64,000 bases of DNA from positions 31,658,894 through 31,722,893 of the forward strand of contig CM020618.1 in assembly GCA_009829735.1 (NCBI GenBank). Direction: 5' to 3'. Positions 10,203 through 19,627 of the stretch are shown here, piece by piece. Numbering within the stretch: the first letter of the stretch is position 1; each line of letters opens with the position of its first letter. This stretch comes from Pyropia yezoensis (taxonomy: Eukaryota; Rhodophyta; Bangiophyceae; Bangiales; Bangiaceae). A program made the translations under genes and the position numbers. The notes beneath the pieces are model-generated. The model was not told the origin of the DNA. It ran no database searches and saw only the letters and a list, made by a program, of their open reading frames with translations.

Positions 10203-10760
10203 TCGGTACCACCCCACCCAGCCCACCACATCACCAACCCCGCTGGTCCGCGACAGACACTTCCGCGCACACTACTCCCACACAGGAGCGGTAGAAAGGA
10301 ACACACAACTTATCTATGCAGGCGAGTCTCTTGACACAGTACCCTCCAATTGTAGGGGTTGCAACTCCTCCGTAGCGTTTCAACTCCCCAGCCCGCAACA
10401 CCCGTAGAAAAAGAATAGCAGCAGTTACCACTGCTACGGCTTCCTTTCCACGCCCGGCGGAGGAAGCACACAACTTCAGGCAACGTTTCGCTTGTACACG
10501 CGCTGATGACCCTGATATTCGTTGTCTCTGAGAAGCTCCTGCTCTGGAAAAGAAGAAAAGACGCCTGAGTTGCAACTCATAGAAACGATCAAGGAGAAAA
10601 CGCTGTCAAGACAGCCGGGGATCGCCATACCACCCATGGCCAGTTGCTAAGCACCCCCCCTCCCGTCCATTGACGCTGCCACCGCCTGCCGGGCCGCGCA
10701 AAGGGCGCAGGACGGCGGGCGGGCCGGCCGACGGTGGGCGGCTGCCCGTCGGCGGCCGAT
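10203..10760. other. gene-free stretch 5' of the channel-gene fragment
   Basis: Moderate GC with no motif-bearing frame. In particular there is no upstream exon with the N-terminal membrane helices expected of the OSCA-like gene that follows. Confidence 0.4.
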
Positions 10761-10761
10761 G

Positions 10762-10790
10762 TCAGCAGCAGCAGCAGCAGCAGCAGCCGC
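10762..10790 (+). repeat. CAG trinucleotide repeat
   Basis: Nine CAG units (within AGCAGC...). They are in frame with the channel fragment and would encode polyglutamine if transcribed. The position is upstream of the recognisable homology, so its coding status is unknown. Confidence 0.8.
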
Positions 10791-10921
10791 GAGGCCAGCA
10801 CCAAGGGGGCCAAGCGCCGTCAAGGGGACCCCATGGGTGGGGGGGGGATGACGCCGCCGCCGCCGCTGCCGCCGCCGACGCGGGCGGCCACCCACCCGCC
10901 CGCCGGCCTGCGGGCGCCAAA

Positions 10922-11512
10922 ATGTCGGCGGCCATCCGGGCGGCGGTGGCCGCCGAGGACGCGGCGGACCGGGCCACCGCCGCGGCGGCGGTCGCCCCCC
11001 ACATGTACGAGGCGTACGCGACGGTGGTGCTGTCGCTGATTGGCCTCGTCTACGCCACCGTCTCGCCGCTGGTCGTGGCCGCAACGGCCGTGTACCACAT
11101 GGCGGCGTGGAACGTGTGGCGCTACGAGCTCCTCTACGCCCGCGCGTCGCGGGGGCGGGGCGTCGGCAGAGGCGGCAGCAGCGGCAGCGGCGGCAGCGGC
11201 GGCAGCGGCGGTAGCCGTGGCGGCGGCGCGGCGTCCTCTGCGGCCGCCGCCTCGCCCGACAGGGCAGACGGCGCCGACGGGGCGCTGAGCCGGCTGTTTG
11301 TGGGCGGCCTCGACGCGCTCGTCTGGGCGGCCGCCGTCCGCCACGCGCTGATGGTCGGCATGTACCTGCTGCGTGCGTTTTGGCCGGGCGTCGCCACGTC
11401 GGTGGCGCTCCTGGGGGGGGGGGTCACCGCCCGCCGGGTGGTCATTAACCGCTACGGGCCCGTCGCGCGCCACGGGTGCCTGTCAGACCTGTCGTCCCCC
11501 GCACAGGTGGGA
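10922..11512 (+). pseudogene. OSCA/CSC1-like cation channel, C-terminal exon (5' part not found)
   Basis: The translated segment matches the C-terminal membrane part of the DUF221/OSCA-CSC1-TMEM63 family of hyperosmolality- or stretch-gated cation channels. Its order is PHMYEAYATVVLSLIGLVYA, then VSPLVVAATAVYHMAAWNVW, then RYELLYARA. After a Gly/Ser-rich insert it continues with DALVWAAAVRHALMVGMYLL and a basic cytoplasmic tail ending RYGPVARHGCLSDLSSPAQ. A donor-like CAG/GTGGGA follows at 11513. Family proteins need about 500 more N-terminal residues; none can be read between 10.2 and 10.9 kb, a region bordered by transposons. It is either a 5'-truncated copy or a gene with distant exons. 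A candidate terminal exon is 12684-12877. Family identification is from pattern memory of the domain; truncation is an inference. Confidence 0.6.
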
Positions 11513-12289
11513 CGCCGCGGGGGGGGGGAGGGGGGCGGCGGCGGCGGCGGCGGCAGGGCGGGGAGGAGGGTGGGGGAGTGCAAGCAGTGGAGGCGGGAAG
11601 GAAGGTGGCTGCGCCGAGTGGATCGCCCATTCTTGGCTGCACTGGGGCGTTTGTCTCTTGCTGCACGTAGCGCGGCGCCGTCGCGGGTCGGCGGCGTGGC
11701 GGCGTGATTGGGCATCGGGGCGGTGGGAGTGGGTGGTGGGGCGGTGTGCGTCGGCGACGGGGTGGTGTGCGTGGGCGGCGGGCCGAGCGGGTGTCGGCAG
11801 ACGCCCCGAGCGGCGCGCGGCCAGCCGCCGCCCCTGGTGGTTCGATGGAGTACCAGAGGGTTCACCGCGGCGCACGTAAGGCCGCTCCCAGGTCATCCCA
11901 CAAGCATCCACCCGCCCTCCCGACGGCACCATCGCCTCCTCGCCGCCGCCGCAGCAGGCGGCGGCGGGCAATGATGATGCAGACAGCCGCTTGCGGGTGC
12001 TGGGCGCGCGCTCCGTGTTCTGAGCGACGACTGGCCGGCGCCACGTCGCCGTCGCCGCCGCTGCAGCCGCGGCTGCCACCGCGGTCGGCCGGGGCGGCGG
12101 GGGGGGGGACCTCGGCGGGCGTCCCTTTCGATACTATATTGGTTTCGACTGGCCCGTGCCGACTCGCCGGACTCGCCGGGCGCGAGGGTGGCGGCGCTCA
12201 CCGCGGCGCGCCGCGTGACGGCCTGCCCCCCACCACCCACCCCGCCCGCCGCGACGGCGGCCACCAGCCAAGATGCACACGCGCCACCA

Positions 12290-12396
12290 CCTCCTCCCAG
12301 CAACCCCGCCATTGGCTGGCCCCGGCACCCCCCCCCCTCCCCCTCCCAGCAACCCCGCCATTGGCTGGCCCCGGCACCCCCCCTCCCAGCACACCT
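12290..12396 (-). repeat. CCAAT-bearing minisatellite, locus 2
   Basis: Two and a half units of the same repeat as at 597-725, inverted (CTCCCAGCAACCCCGCCATT, then GGCTGGCCCCGGCACCCCCC). It lies inside the presumed last intron of the channel-gene fragment. Confidence 0.75.
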
Positions 12397-12401
12397 CACC
12401 C

Positions 12402-12665
12402 GTCGACTCCCGACGACACGTCCGTCCCCGCGACGGCGCTGGGCGACGGTGGTGGCACCACCCACCGCTGCTGCTGCTGCCGCTGCTGCTGCCGCTGGAG
12501 AGGTCTAACGGAGCCAACCAGAGGGGAGCTGTGACGTCGCCGTCGCCGTCGCCGCCGCCGCTCCACGGCTATCTACTACTGCCGCTCCCGCTGCCACCGC
12601 CACCGCAACCGCCACCGCCACCGCCACCGCCACCGCCACCGCCACCGCCACCGCCACCACCACCG
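12402..12665 (+). repeat. segmental duplication, copy 1 (inverse of 28321-28582)
   Basis: About 260 bp, nearly identical to the reverse complement of 28321-28582. It starts at GTCGACTCCCGACGACACGT and ends in a CCACCG hexamer tract (about 12597-12665). The copies differ by only a few substitutions and by hexamer number, so the duplication is recent. Here it lies in the channel gene's presumed intron. Confidence 0.85.
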
Positions 12666-12683
12666 CCACCGCCCCGAGCCCAG

Positions 12684-12877
12684 CCGTCGTCGACGACTTT
12701 GTCACCGTCCTTGCTGGCGCCTACGCGCAGCCGCACGCCCTCTTTGATGACATCTACGCGGCGGTGGTCGCTGACGCCGCCGCCGCCGCCGCCGCAGCCG
12801 CCGACGTGGACGCGGATGCGGACGCGGACGCGGAGGGGGTTTGGGTAGAGTGGTTGGAGTCGACCTTGCGGGCGTGA
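12684..12877 (+). CDS. candidate terminal exon of the OSCA-like gene
   Basis: Following a possible acceptor (CGAGCCCAG), an open frame reads VVDDFVTVLAGAYAQPHALF and DDIYAAVVADA. An Ala stretch and an Asp/Ala repeat (ADVDADADADAEG) follow, then VWVEWLESTLRA and a stop. The segment AYAQPHALFDD resembles the short cytoplasmic tail of OSCA proteins (Y-x-x-P-x-L). The phase of the proposed acceptor does not match the donor at 11513, so at least one junction is wrong or another exon is missing. Without a transcript this stays tentative. Confidence 0.4.
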
Positions 12878-13209
12878 CGGTGGGGCTCATCGCTTTACAT
12901 CTGCCATTCCCAGCCCATCCGCAACAGGTCGGGCGACTGAGAGAGGGCAAGACGAGCATACAAGCCGAGGGAGCATACATGACAGGGCATCAAACGTGCC
13001 AAAATAGGGGTCACACTCGGGCTGTAGCGCCTCTGGTCCAGGCCGCCGCTGCCCAAGCGACGGGCCTGCCGCCCCTGCCCCAGTGATGGGTAGAGGCTGG
13101 GGCTCCCCCCGGCACGCGCAGGGGCGTCCCGGCCTCTCCCTCCCGCGGGCGCAACCCGCCCTGCCCGTGCGGGTGCACGCGGTGCCGCGACTACACCGCC
13201 TCCCCGCGG
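12878..13209. other. short convergent intergenic region
   Basis: About 330 bp between the converging ends of the channel fragment and the four-cysteine-module gene. No element recognised. Confidence 0.4.
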
Positions 13210-13332
13210 TCATTCCGGGATGAGCCCCAGCCCGCAGTCGTCACGCACCCGGTACCGCCTCGGGCAGCTGTCCACGAGCGTGCCGACCACTACGCCCTGA
13301 ATCTCTTCGCTGCTGCACGCGTCCGTATACCC
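13210..13332 (-). pseudogene. fifth four-cysteine module stranded behind a stop codon
   Basis: Directly after the stop of the 13333-14838 gene, the same frame continues for 40 codons with YTDACSSEEIQGVVVGTLVD and SCPRRYRVRDDCGLGLIPE, then a TGA. This is a complete fifth module except that its first cysteine is lost: where other copies read TGC AGG TAT, this one reads TGA GGG TAT. The change thus created the stop and removed the Cys at once. It is either a recent nonsense allele or a base-call error. Confidence 0.75.
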
Positions 13333-14838
13333 TCACACCCGCGGCGTCCGCGGCGTCCGCGGCAGCGGTGGCGGCGGCGGCGGCGAGGGGCTCGGCCGCC
13401 CTGGCGGCGACGGCGGAGGTGGCGGGGGCGCCGCCGCCGCGGATGCCCCCGCCGGGGAGGAGCCAGGCGGCACTGGCGGCGACGGCGGGATGAGCACCAG
13501 CCCGCAGTCGTCGCGCACCCGGTAGCGCCGCGGGCAGCTGTCCACGAGCGTGCCGCCCACTACGCTCTGGATCTCCTCGCTGTTGCACGCGTCCGTATAC
13601 CTGCAAACCGTCCCCGGCGCCGCCGCCATGGATGCCCCCAGGGGCGGCGGCGGGATGAGCACCAGCCCGCAGTCGTCGCGCACCCGGTACCGCCGCGGGC
13701 AGCTGTCCACGAGCGTGCCGCCCACTACGCTCTGGATCTCCTCGCTATTGCACGCGTCCGTATACCTGCACACCTGCCCCAGCGACGGCGGCGGCGGCAC
13801 CGCGGATGCCGCCGCCAGGGAGGAGCCAGGTCGCACTGGCGGCGGCGGTGACGGTGGCGGCGGCGGCGGTGATGGCGGCAGCGGGGGCACCGTGGCGGCC
13901 GAAGGCGGCCGCCTAAACGAGGCCGCGGACCCGCTGGGGCCCGGCTGACCGTGCGAGCAGCTGGGGCACCCCCGCCGCCGACGGCGGCCGCAGCCGGGAC
14001 TTTGGCGGGCGGCCGCGCGGCCCCGCCGCCGACGGTGGCTCAGCCGACGGTGGCTGAAGGGCGCCCGGCCGGGGCCACCCGCCGCACGGGCGTGGCCTCT
14101 GCGGCCGCCGTTGGCGGCGGCGGCGGCGGCGGCGGCCCTGCCGTCGCGGACGCGCTCCGCGACGTGCACCCATACGGCCGTTCGCGGCGTGGGCGACCCC
14201 ACCGGCCGCCGCGTCGGGAACGCGGTTAGTTTGGTGGCAGCGCCAGACGGCGGCGTCGGCGGGGGCCGCGATGCCAGTGTCGGCGGGGGCCGCGATGCCG
14301 GTGTCGGCGGGGGCGGCGACGCCGGTGTCGGCGGGGGCGGCGACGCCGGTGTCGGCGGGGGCGGCGACGCCGGTGTCGGCGGGGGGCGCGTCGCCCTTGT
14401 CGGCGGGGGCGGCGACACCTGTGTCGGCGGGAGCGACGACACCGGTGTCGGGGTGGCCGTGGGGCGCCCGCCCGGGGCGTAGGTGAGCTCGCAGTCGGCC
14501 CCGACGCGGAACGTGTTGTTGCAGCTGTCCACCACGAGGCCCCCGACCGGGGCCCCAATCAGCTTGCCGTTGCACGCGTCCTCGTACTTGCAGTCCCCGG
14601 GGGCGGTGGGGTCGGAGGTGAGCCCACAGTCGGGGGCGACGCGAAAGGTGTTCTTGCAGCTGTCCACCAGCAGGTCCCCCACGAGCGCCCCAATGGGCTT
14701 GCCGTCGCACGCGTCCACATAGTCACACAACCGCCGGCCGGCCGGCTTGTGGCGTGTCGTGGTGTCTGCGTCCAGGGCAGCGACGGCCGCGGCCATGCCC
14801 GCGGCCAGCGCCGACGCCAGGAGCACGTGGCGGGCCAT
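13333..14838 (-). CDS. secreted proline-rich protein with repeated four-cysteine modules
   Basis: A single-exon frame of 501 residues from the ATG at 14838, chosen because a signal peptide begins there (MARHVLLASALAAGMAAAVA). The unit C-x5-C-x16-C-x9-C occurs four times, at about residues 38-71, 83-116, 357-390 and 412-445. Modules 1-2 share DAC(D/N)GK-x-IGA and DSC-x-NTFRV. Modules 3-4 are nearly identical to each other (TDACNSEEIQSVVGGTLVDS). Between the pairs lies an extensin-like Pro array (repeats of PPPTPAS, about residues 140-200), then a low-complexity Ala/Arg stretch that could be an unrecognised intron. The spacing suggests two disulphides per module. I do not recognise the module as a named family. 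Probable location is the cell wall or extracellular space. A fifth module follows the stop codon. Confidence 0.72.
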   Translation of the reverse strand: MARHVLLASALAAGMAAAVAALDADTTTRHKPAGRRLCDYVDACDGKPIGALVGDLLVDSCKNTFRVAPDCGLTSDPTAPGDCKYEDACNGKLIGAPVGGLVVDSCNNTFRVGADCELTYAPGGRPTATPTPVSSLPPTQVSPPPPTRATRPPPTPASPPPPTPASPPPPTPASPPPPTPASRPPPTLASRPPPTPPSGAATKLTAFPTRRPVGSPTPRTAVWVHVAERVRDGRAAAAAAAANGGRRGHARAAGGPGRAPFSHRRLSHRRRRGRAAARQSPGCGRRRRRGCPSCSHGQPGPSGSAASFRRPPSAATVPPLPPSPPPPPPSPPPPVRPGSSLAAASAVPPPPSLGQVCRYTDACNSEEIQSVVGGTLVDSCPRRYRVRDDCGLVLIPPPPLGASMAAAPGTVCRYTDACNSEEIQSVVGGTLVDSCPRRYRVRDDCGLVLIPPSPPVPPGSSPAGASAAAAPPPPPPSPPGRPSPSPPPPPPLPRTPRTPRV

Positions 14839-16130
14839 GGTCGTACCCCCCACGCCGCCAAACGGAGCGACGGAAGCAGCACGGGGGGGGGGGGAGGTGG
14901 GCGGAGCCGGGGGATGATGAGGAGTCCGGGGTGGGGATGGGGCTTTGCAGCCTCCCGAAAGAACCCGCTGGGGGGGTGTTGCATCCAGCACGCCGGGTCT
15001 GTCTTGTTCTGCACGTCTCGCGGCCGGCCTTTGTTACCCAGAGGGCACCTGCTCCCCAAGCACCTCGCTTGGCCCCCCCTTCCTCCCCCGCCGCCCCTCA
15101 GAGGCCTCCGCCGCCCCTCCCCCTCACGCCCCCACTCCACTGGCACCCAAACCCCGTCGGAGACGCCCTCACCCCAGAGCAGCACACCTTGACACCCGCA
15201 CCACCACCATACCCCCCCCCACCCCCCCGACTGGGGCGATGAGCGCCCCCTCGACCAGCGGTCGCGCGGCGGGAGCGACGGCGCAAGCGCTCACGTGCCG
15301 CCGCCGCGGCGCGGCGCGGTGGCCACTGGGCTCAGCGCTGGGCACGGGCGCGCCCCCCCCCCCTCCCCCCCCTCCCCCCCCCCTCCCCAACGGGGATATC
15401 CCCTTCTTCGCGGGCCGTTGGGGCCGCCGCCCCCTGAGAGATCTTCCACTCGAGAAGAGGTCGAAAGGGAGGGGAAGGCCGCCACCCCTTGAGAGAGGAG
15501 GGCGGCGGTGGCGAGGGGGATAAAATACCCGGTGGGGGGGCGGAGGGGGGGGGAAGGGGGGGGAAGGGGGGGGAGGGGAAGACGAGGGATCACGGCGTCG
15601 GGGATCTCCTCGTCCTACGGCGGGTGTCTGCCTCAATCAATCGCCATGGTCCCACTGCCTGCCCCCTTCCCAGCCACCGACCCCCCTGCGTGCGCACAGC
15701 GGCGGCACCGTCACGCCCCCGCCACCGTCATCCCCTTTGCCGACGGGAGCGTGAAAAGAGTGGGGCACGCACCCGTTCACGCGGCGGCCCCGCGGGGGTC
15801 TTTGTTTGTGCGACCCCTCGCCCTGAAGGGCAAGGGCAGCCGCCCTCCCGCGGGCCGGTTCTCGCCGCCCGTCTGGCGGAATCCCCCCCCCCCCAATAGA
15901 TGGGGACGGCGCGGGTGCGCGGCGCGTGCGACCTGCCGCCTCCACCCCCCCTCCTGGTGGCCACCGGGAGGGGGCGGCGGGAGGGGGCCCCGCTGGGTTC
16001 CCCCCCTCCCTCCCGGTGGGTGGGCGTTGAGCACACGGGCGGGTCCGCCCTCCTCCCCCCCCGCGGGCCTTGCAGGCTGCCCCCGTGGGAGCTCACTCGC
16101 CACCCCCCGCCCGCCCTGGCGCCACGCCGA
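14839..16130. other. gene-free GC-rich region
   Basis: Homopolymer-rich DNA between the four-cysteine-module gene and a MITE. All frames on both strands are low-complexity, with no membrane, catalytic or metal-binding pattern. An open frame near 15.6-16.2 kb on the plus strand is compositional. Confidence 0.4.
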
Positions 16131-16423
16131 CACGCGCCCAGTTCAGAGCGGTGTCGTGGGTGAAAATACATACATCTCCTTGGTTGAAAACCGTCGGCAA
16201 CACCCAGAGAGAACGTTGAAGGCCGCGCAAGAGACACAGACAGGCACCTGAGGCCAGGCTGACTTGGAAGAGACACCCGCGTACCAAACACCATCACATG
16301 TGCCATGAGCTCCTATTTTCAATCAATGTACTGTACATACATTTTTATTCTTGTCTCTGTCGCCTGTGCTTCACTCTGCTTCTCGGCGCACCAAGCGCAA
16401 GCAGGCCGTCTCAACTGGGCGTG
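16131..16423 (+). mobile_element. CACGCCCAGTT-ended element, diverged copy
   Basis: About 293 bp, related to the nested element at 9532-9978. Ends are CACGCGCCCAGTT and AACTGGGCGTG. Internal blocks shared with it include ATCTC-TTGGTTGAAA, CACATGTGCCATGAGCTCCT and TTGTCTCT. No clear target duplication remains, which fits an older insertion. Confidence 0.72.
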
Positions 16424-16938
16424 GGCACGACGGCAAACCGTGCCCCGCCGCCCCCCCCGCGGCGGCTTTTCCTCCCCACCGTGCCGGTGGGGAGCTCAGG
16501 CGGTTGTGCCACGCAGCCCGCTTGCGGCGCGCTGCGTGCGCCGCAAGGTGGGGGGGGGCGGGAGGGGGTCACGAGGCACACGACCGCCGCCACCGCTCCC
16601 CCCCCCCCCCCTGCGACACGCGCGTGGGCTCCCCGGTCCTTTGGCACGCTGCCGCTGCCGCCCCTCCTTTTCTCTACTTTGCCGCCCCTCCTCTTCCCTA
16701 TTTTTTCATGGTGTTTCAAAACGCCACTTCACTCTCCAGCCCGCACGCCCCATCATGGTCATGATGACCATCCCTGCCCCCCCCGCCCATACGGCTGTGC
16801 AAAAGGCCATCATCCCGCCCGCCCCCTCCCCTCCCCCCCCCCGGGCTGTGGGGAGGGGGGCCCACCCCCCTGTCAAAACCCACCACAGCCGCCTGGCACC
16901 GTCCTCGCCGCAGCCCTTGGGATTGTATTCATGCCGCG
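16424..16938. other. gene-free GC-rich stretch
   Basis: Pyrimidine-rich plus strand without a supported gene; frames are low-complexity. Confidence 0.4.
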
Positions 16939-19627
16939 GCATCGTCTCGTTCACCCGAAACCCCGTCGAATACCCGTCGAGGCCCATCGAGGCCCGTCGA
17001 CCCATCGAATGGCTATTTCGATGGGCGTTTCCAGCCCGTCGAGATCCCCATCGAACGGCCATTCTCGACGGGGCCCCCGTCCGAAGGCCCCCGACTACTC
17101 GATGGGCTTTTGTCTCGCGCCGCCCCCCGTCCGCCGTCCCCCTCTCAGGATTCGACAAAAACCGCGAGACCCCGACCTCGTACAGCCGCTCTGATTGGAC
17201 GGATTGGTCGGGCTGCTGGGGAAGATGTCCTGAATGCCTGAAGAGCTTGAAGAAGCCTTGAACTCTCTTGAAAATGGGGGCGCGGGCGCGCCGACGACTG
17301 ACTTGAACCGCCGCGTTTCAGCCGTTAAATCTTGTGTTTAGAGCACTCAGCCGATAGTCAAATACTTCCGAGTACATTGTTAGGGAGTCAACATCTGCCT
17401 AAGCGAAGCGACCCAGTCTTTTACAAGTCGAGTCTAGTCACGAACGAAGTCCGAAGGGAGCCCATTCTCGCACAAGAAAAGTGGCTCACGGAGCTCTCTA
17501 CAGCACGGGCTTCGACCCCGCTTGGGTGCCAGGAACGGTCTCACAGCCTCGTGCACCCCTTACCTGTCCTTCGAACGGACTCTACCGCGGAGACGGCGGC
17601 GACTTAGAGTTCACCGGCAGCGTCGGCGTGTGCTTCACGGCACGCTGGACGGTTGCCTATCATCAGCCGGCACATATGGCAAGCGCACCCGGTCGGCGTC
17701 CAAGACGACACCCGCACCCCCCCCCGCCCTCTCCCGTCCATCACCCACCCCTACTCTCCCGTCTCCAAGGGTACCTGCCAGACATGCTCATCCTCTTTGC
17801 TTTGAGAGTCAGCAGCTGCCAAGAACACGGCAGCGCGTACAACCGACGGCCACAGCACCCTGGATTACGACTGAAATTGCATCATCGTGACGGCCGCCCA
17901 GTCATCTCACTCGTCACAGAGAGGGTCAAGATGGATGCAAGTGAGCGCCACGCGTCTTCCTACCTTCGCAAGGGCTGGGTCGTGTGAGCGCGAGGGCGGC
18001 GCGGCGAGAAGGGGGTACAAAGCGGGTGAGGCAAACTGGACAACCGACAGGGGGGGACAGCTGGTTGCACCAGCAGCATCAGGTGGTTGCCGCAGCCACC
18101 ATCCGAAGAAGTTGCCGTTGCCCCAGACACTCTCAGTCGGAAGCGATAGTCTGTGCGAACATCGTTGCGGATGCAGGACAGTGTGCAGCGTGGCAAATCA
18201 TGTGAGGGGCGCGGAGGGTGCTGGAAAGGACTGGAGAGAGATGCGTTTGCAAACTGTTTCGCGCCGACCGTGTCCGTCTCCCTCGTTGCTACGACGATTC
18301 GGAGTGCGCCGCGGCGTTCAGCCGCTGCAATCGCATTCGCATAGTTCGTCGCGGCGCTTGTCGAGGGGTAGGTTGGGCAGTGAGAGGACGCCATGAGACG
18401 GGCGCGGTTGCAAATGCGCACGCGGCATATTCCCATGCGACGCCAAGTGAGAGGAGAAGGTGTGCCTCGCCATGTCTTAGTGCGATGCCCTCTCGGGTCG
18501 CCCTGCTGTACTGCATTGTGCCCGCTGATTTGCGACTAACACCTGCGACGCACTCCGGGACCGGCCGAGACGTGGGCTACAACGGCAAGACCAAATCCAA
18601 CTATCGGCGCAACTGCTGCTTTTCGGGCTCCGCAATAGCGACTTCGATGACACGGCGACCCATTCTGCGGCCTGTATTTCTCTTGAAACTCAACATACGC
18701 GGCCGCCACCGCCCGGATCGTGCGCAAGCCGCGGCTGATGCGACACGATAAACGCTTGAATTTAGTGTAGAACTAGCCTTTTCCTTCGATTTTTGCGATT
18801 TTGACACACACCGTCGTGTGCGTCGTCGCGTCGTGCTCCTTCTGGTGCGGAGATCACGTGCATTTGATTGGACGTGGTTGTCGAATGTGGTCATGTCGTG
18901 TAAGCAAGGATCGCGAGGCCAGCAAAATCGAGCCGCCCCAGGCCTGGAAGACGCGTCTTCTCACTCTCGTCAAGCCACACCGCGCTGAAGCCGGCCGCGC
19001 GCTGGGGCAGCTGCTGCCATGGTTTCGAGATACAATGTGGCCGAGCATGCACACGGAGGCTGTACTGCTGCACGACTTTGTAACGGGGAATGTGCATTGA
19101 TCTGTAGTCCGAGAGGTACACAACTCACAAACGCTTTTTTTGCAACATTAGACTAGAAGGACCGTGCTGGTCTCCGATCTTCCAAGAGAGCGAGAGCTCG
19201 GCAGTAGTGGTTTGTGCACTTGACTTGAAGAAGCTTGAGTGCATGAGAACGTGCCGGTTTGATATAGTCCCAATGCACGTTTTACATATTCTTTGTTTTT
19301 TAGGCGATTTCACAAATTCATCCATTGGTCTGTACGATACTGTCAGCTTTGTGATCATTCAACGAGAGCTCAAGAAGGTTGCGTGACGCTCGAGCAGGTG
19401 GCCGGCTCACACGACAAATCGTTCTTGTCACCAGAAATGTCATCCTTTGGGACGAATGTCTCGAGGTTTTGTTCGATGGGGAGTCCCCGTCGAGCCCCAT
19501 CGAACGTTTCCCCGTCGAGTCCCCATCGAGCTTCCATCGAAAGGCGCGTTCGACGGGGCTTCCGAGGCCCGTCGAGACCCTGTCGAATCCGGGGGTTCGA
19601 CGGGGATTCGGGTGAACGAGACGATGC
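16939..19627. mobile_element. 2.7-kb inverted-repeat element with TCGAYGGG arrays
   Basis: The left end (16939-16970) and right end (19596-19627) are inverted repeats of about 32 bp with one or two mismatches, beginning GCATCGTCTCGTTCACCCGA. Inside each end lies an array of CCCGTCGA/CCCATCGA octamers in both orientations: about nine in 16961-17115 and about ten in 19465-19610. Such subterminal arrays are typical of transposase-binding regions. The 2.4 kb interior (17.1-19.45 kb) has lower GC than its flanks and encodes no recognisable transposase, so the element would be non-autonomous or a cargo carrier. The target duplication could not be settled because the flanks are partly palindromic. 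Confidence 0.65.
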
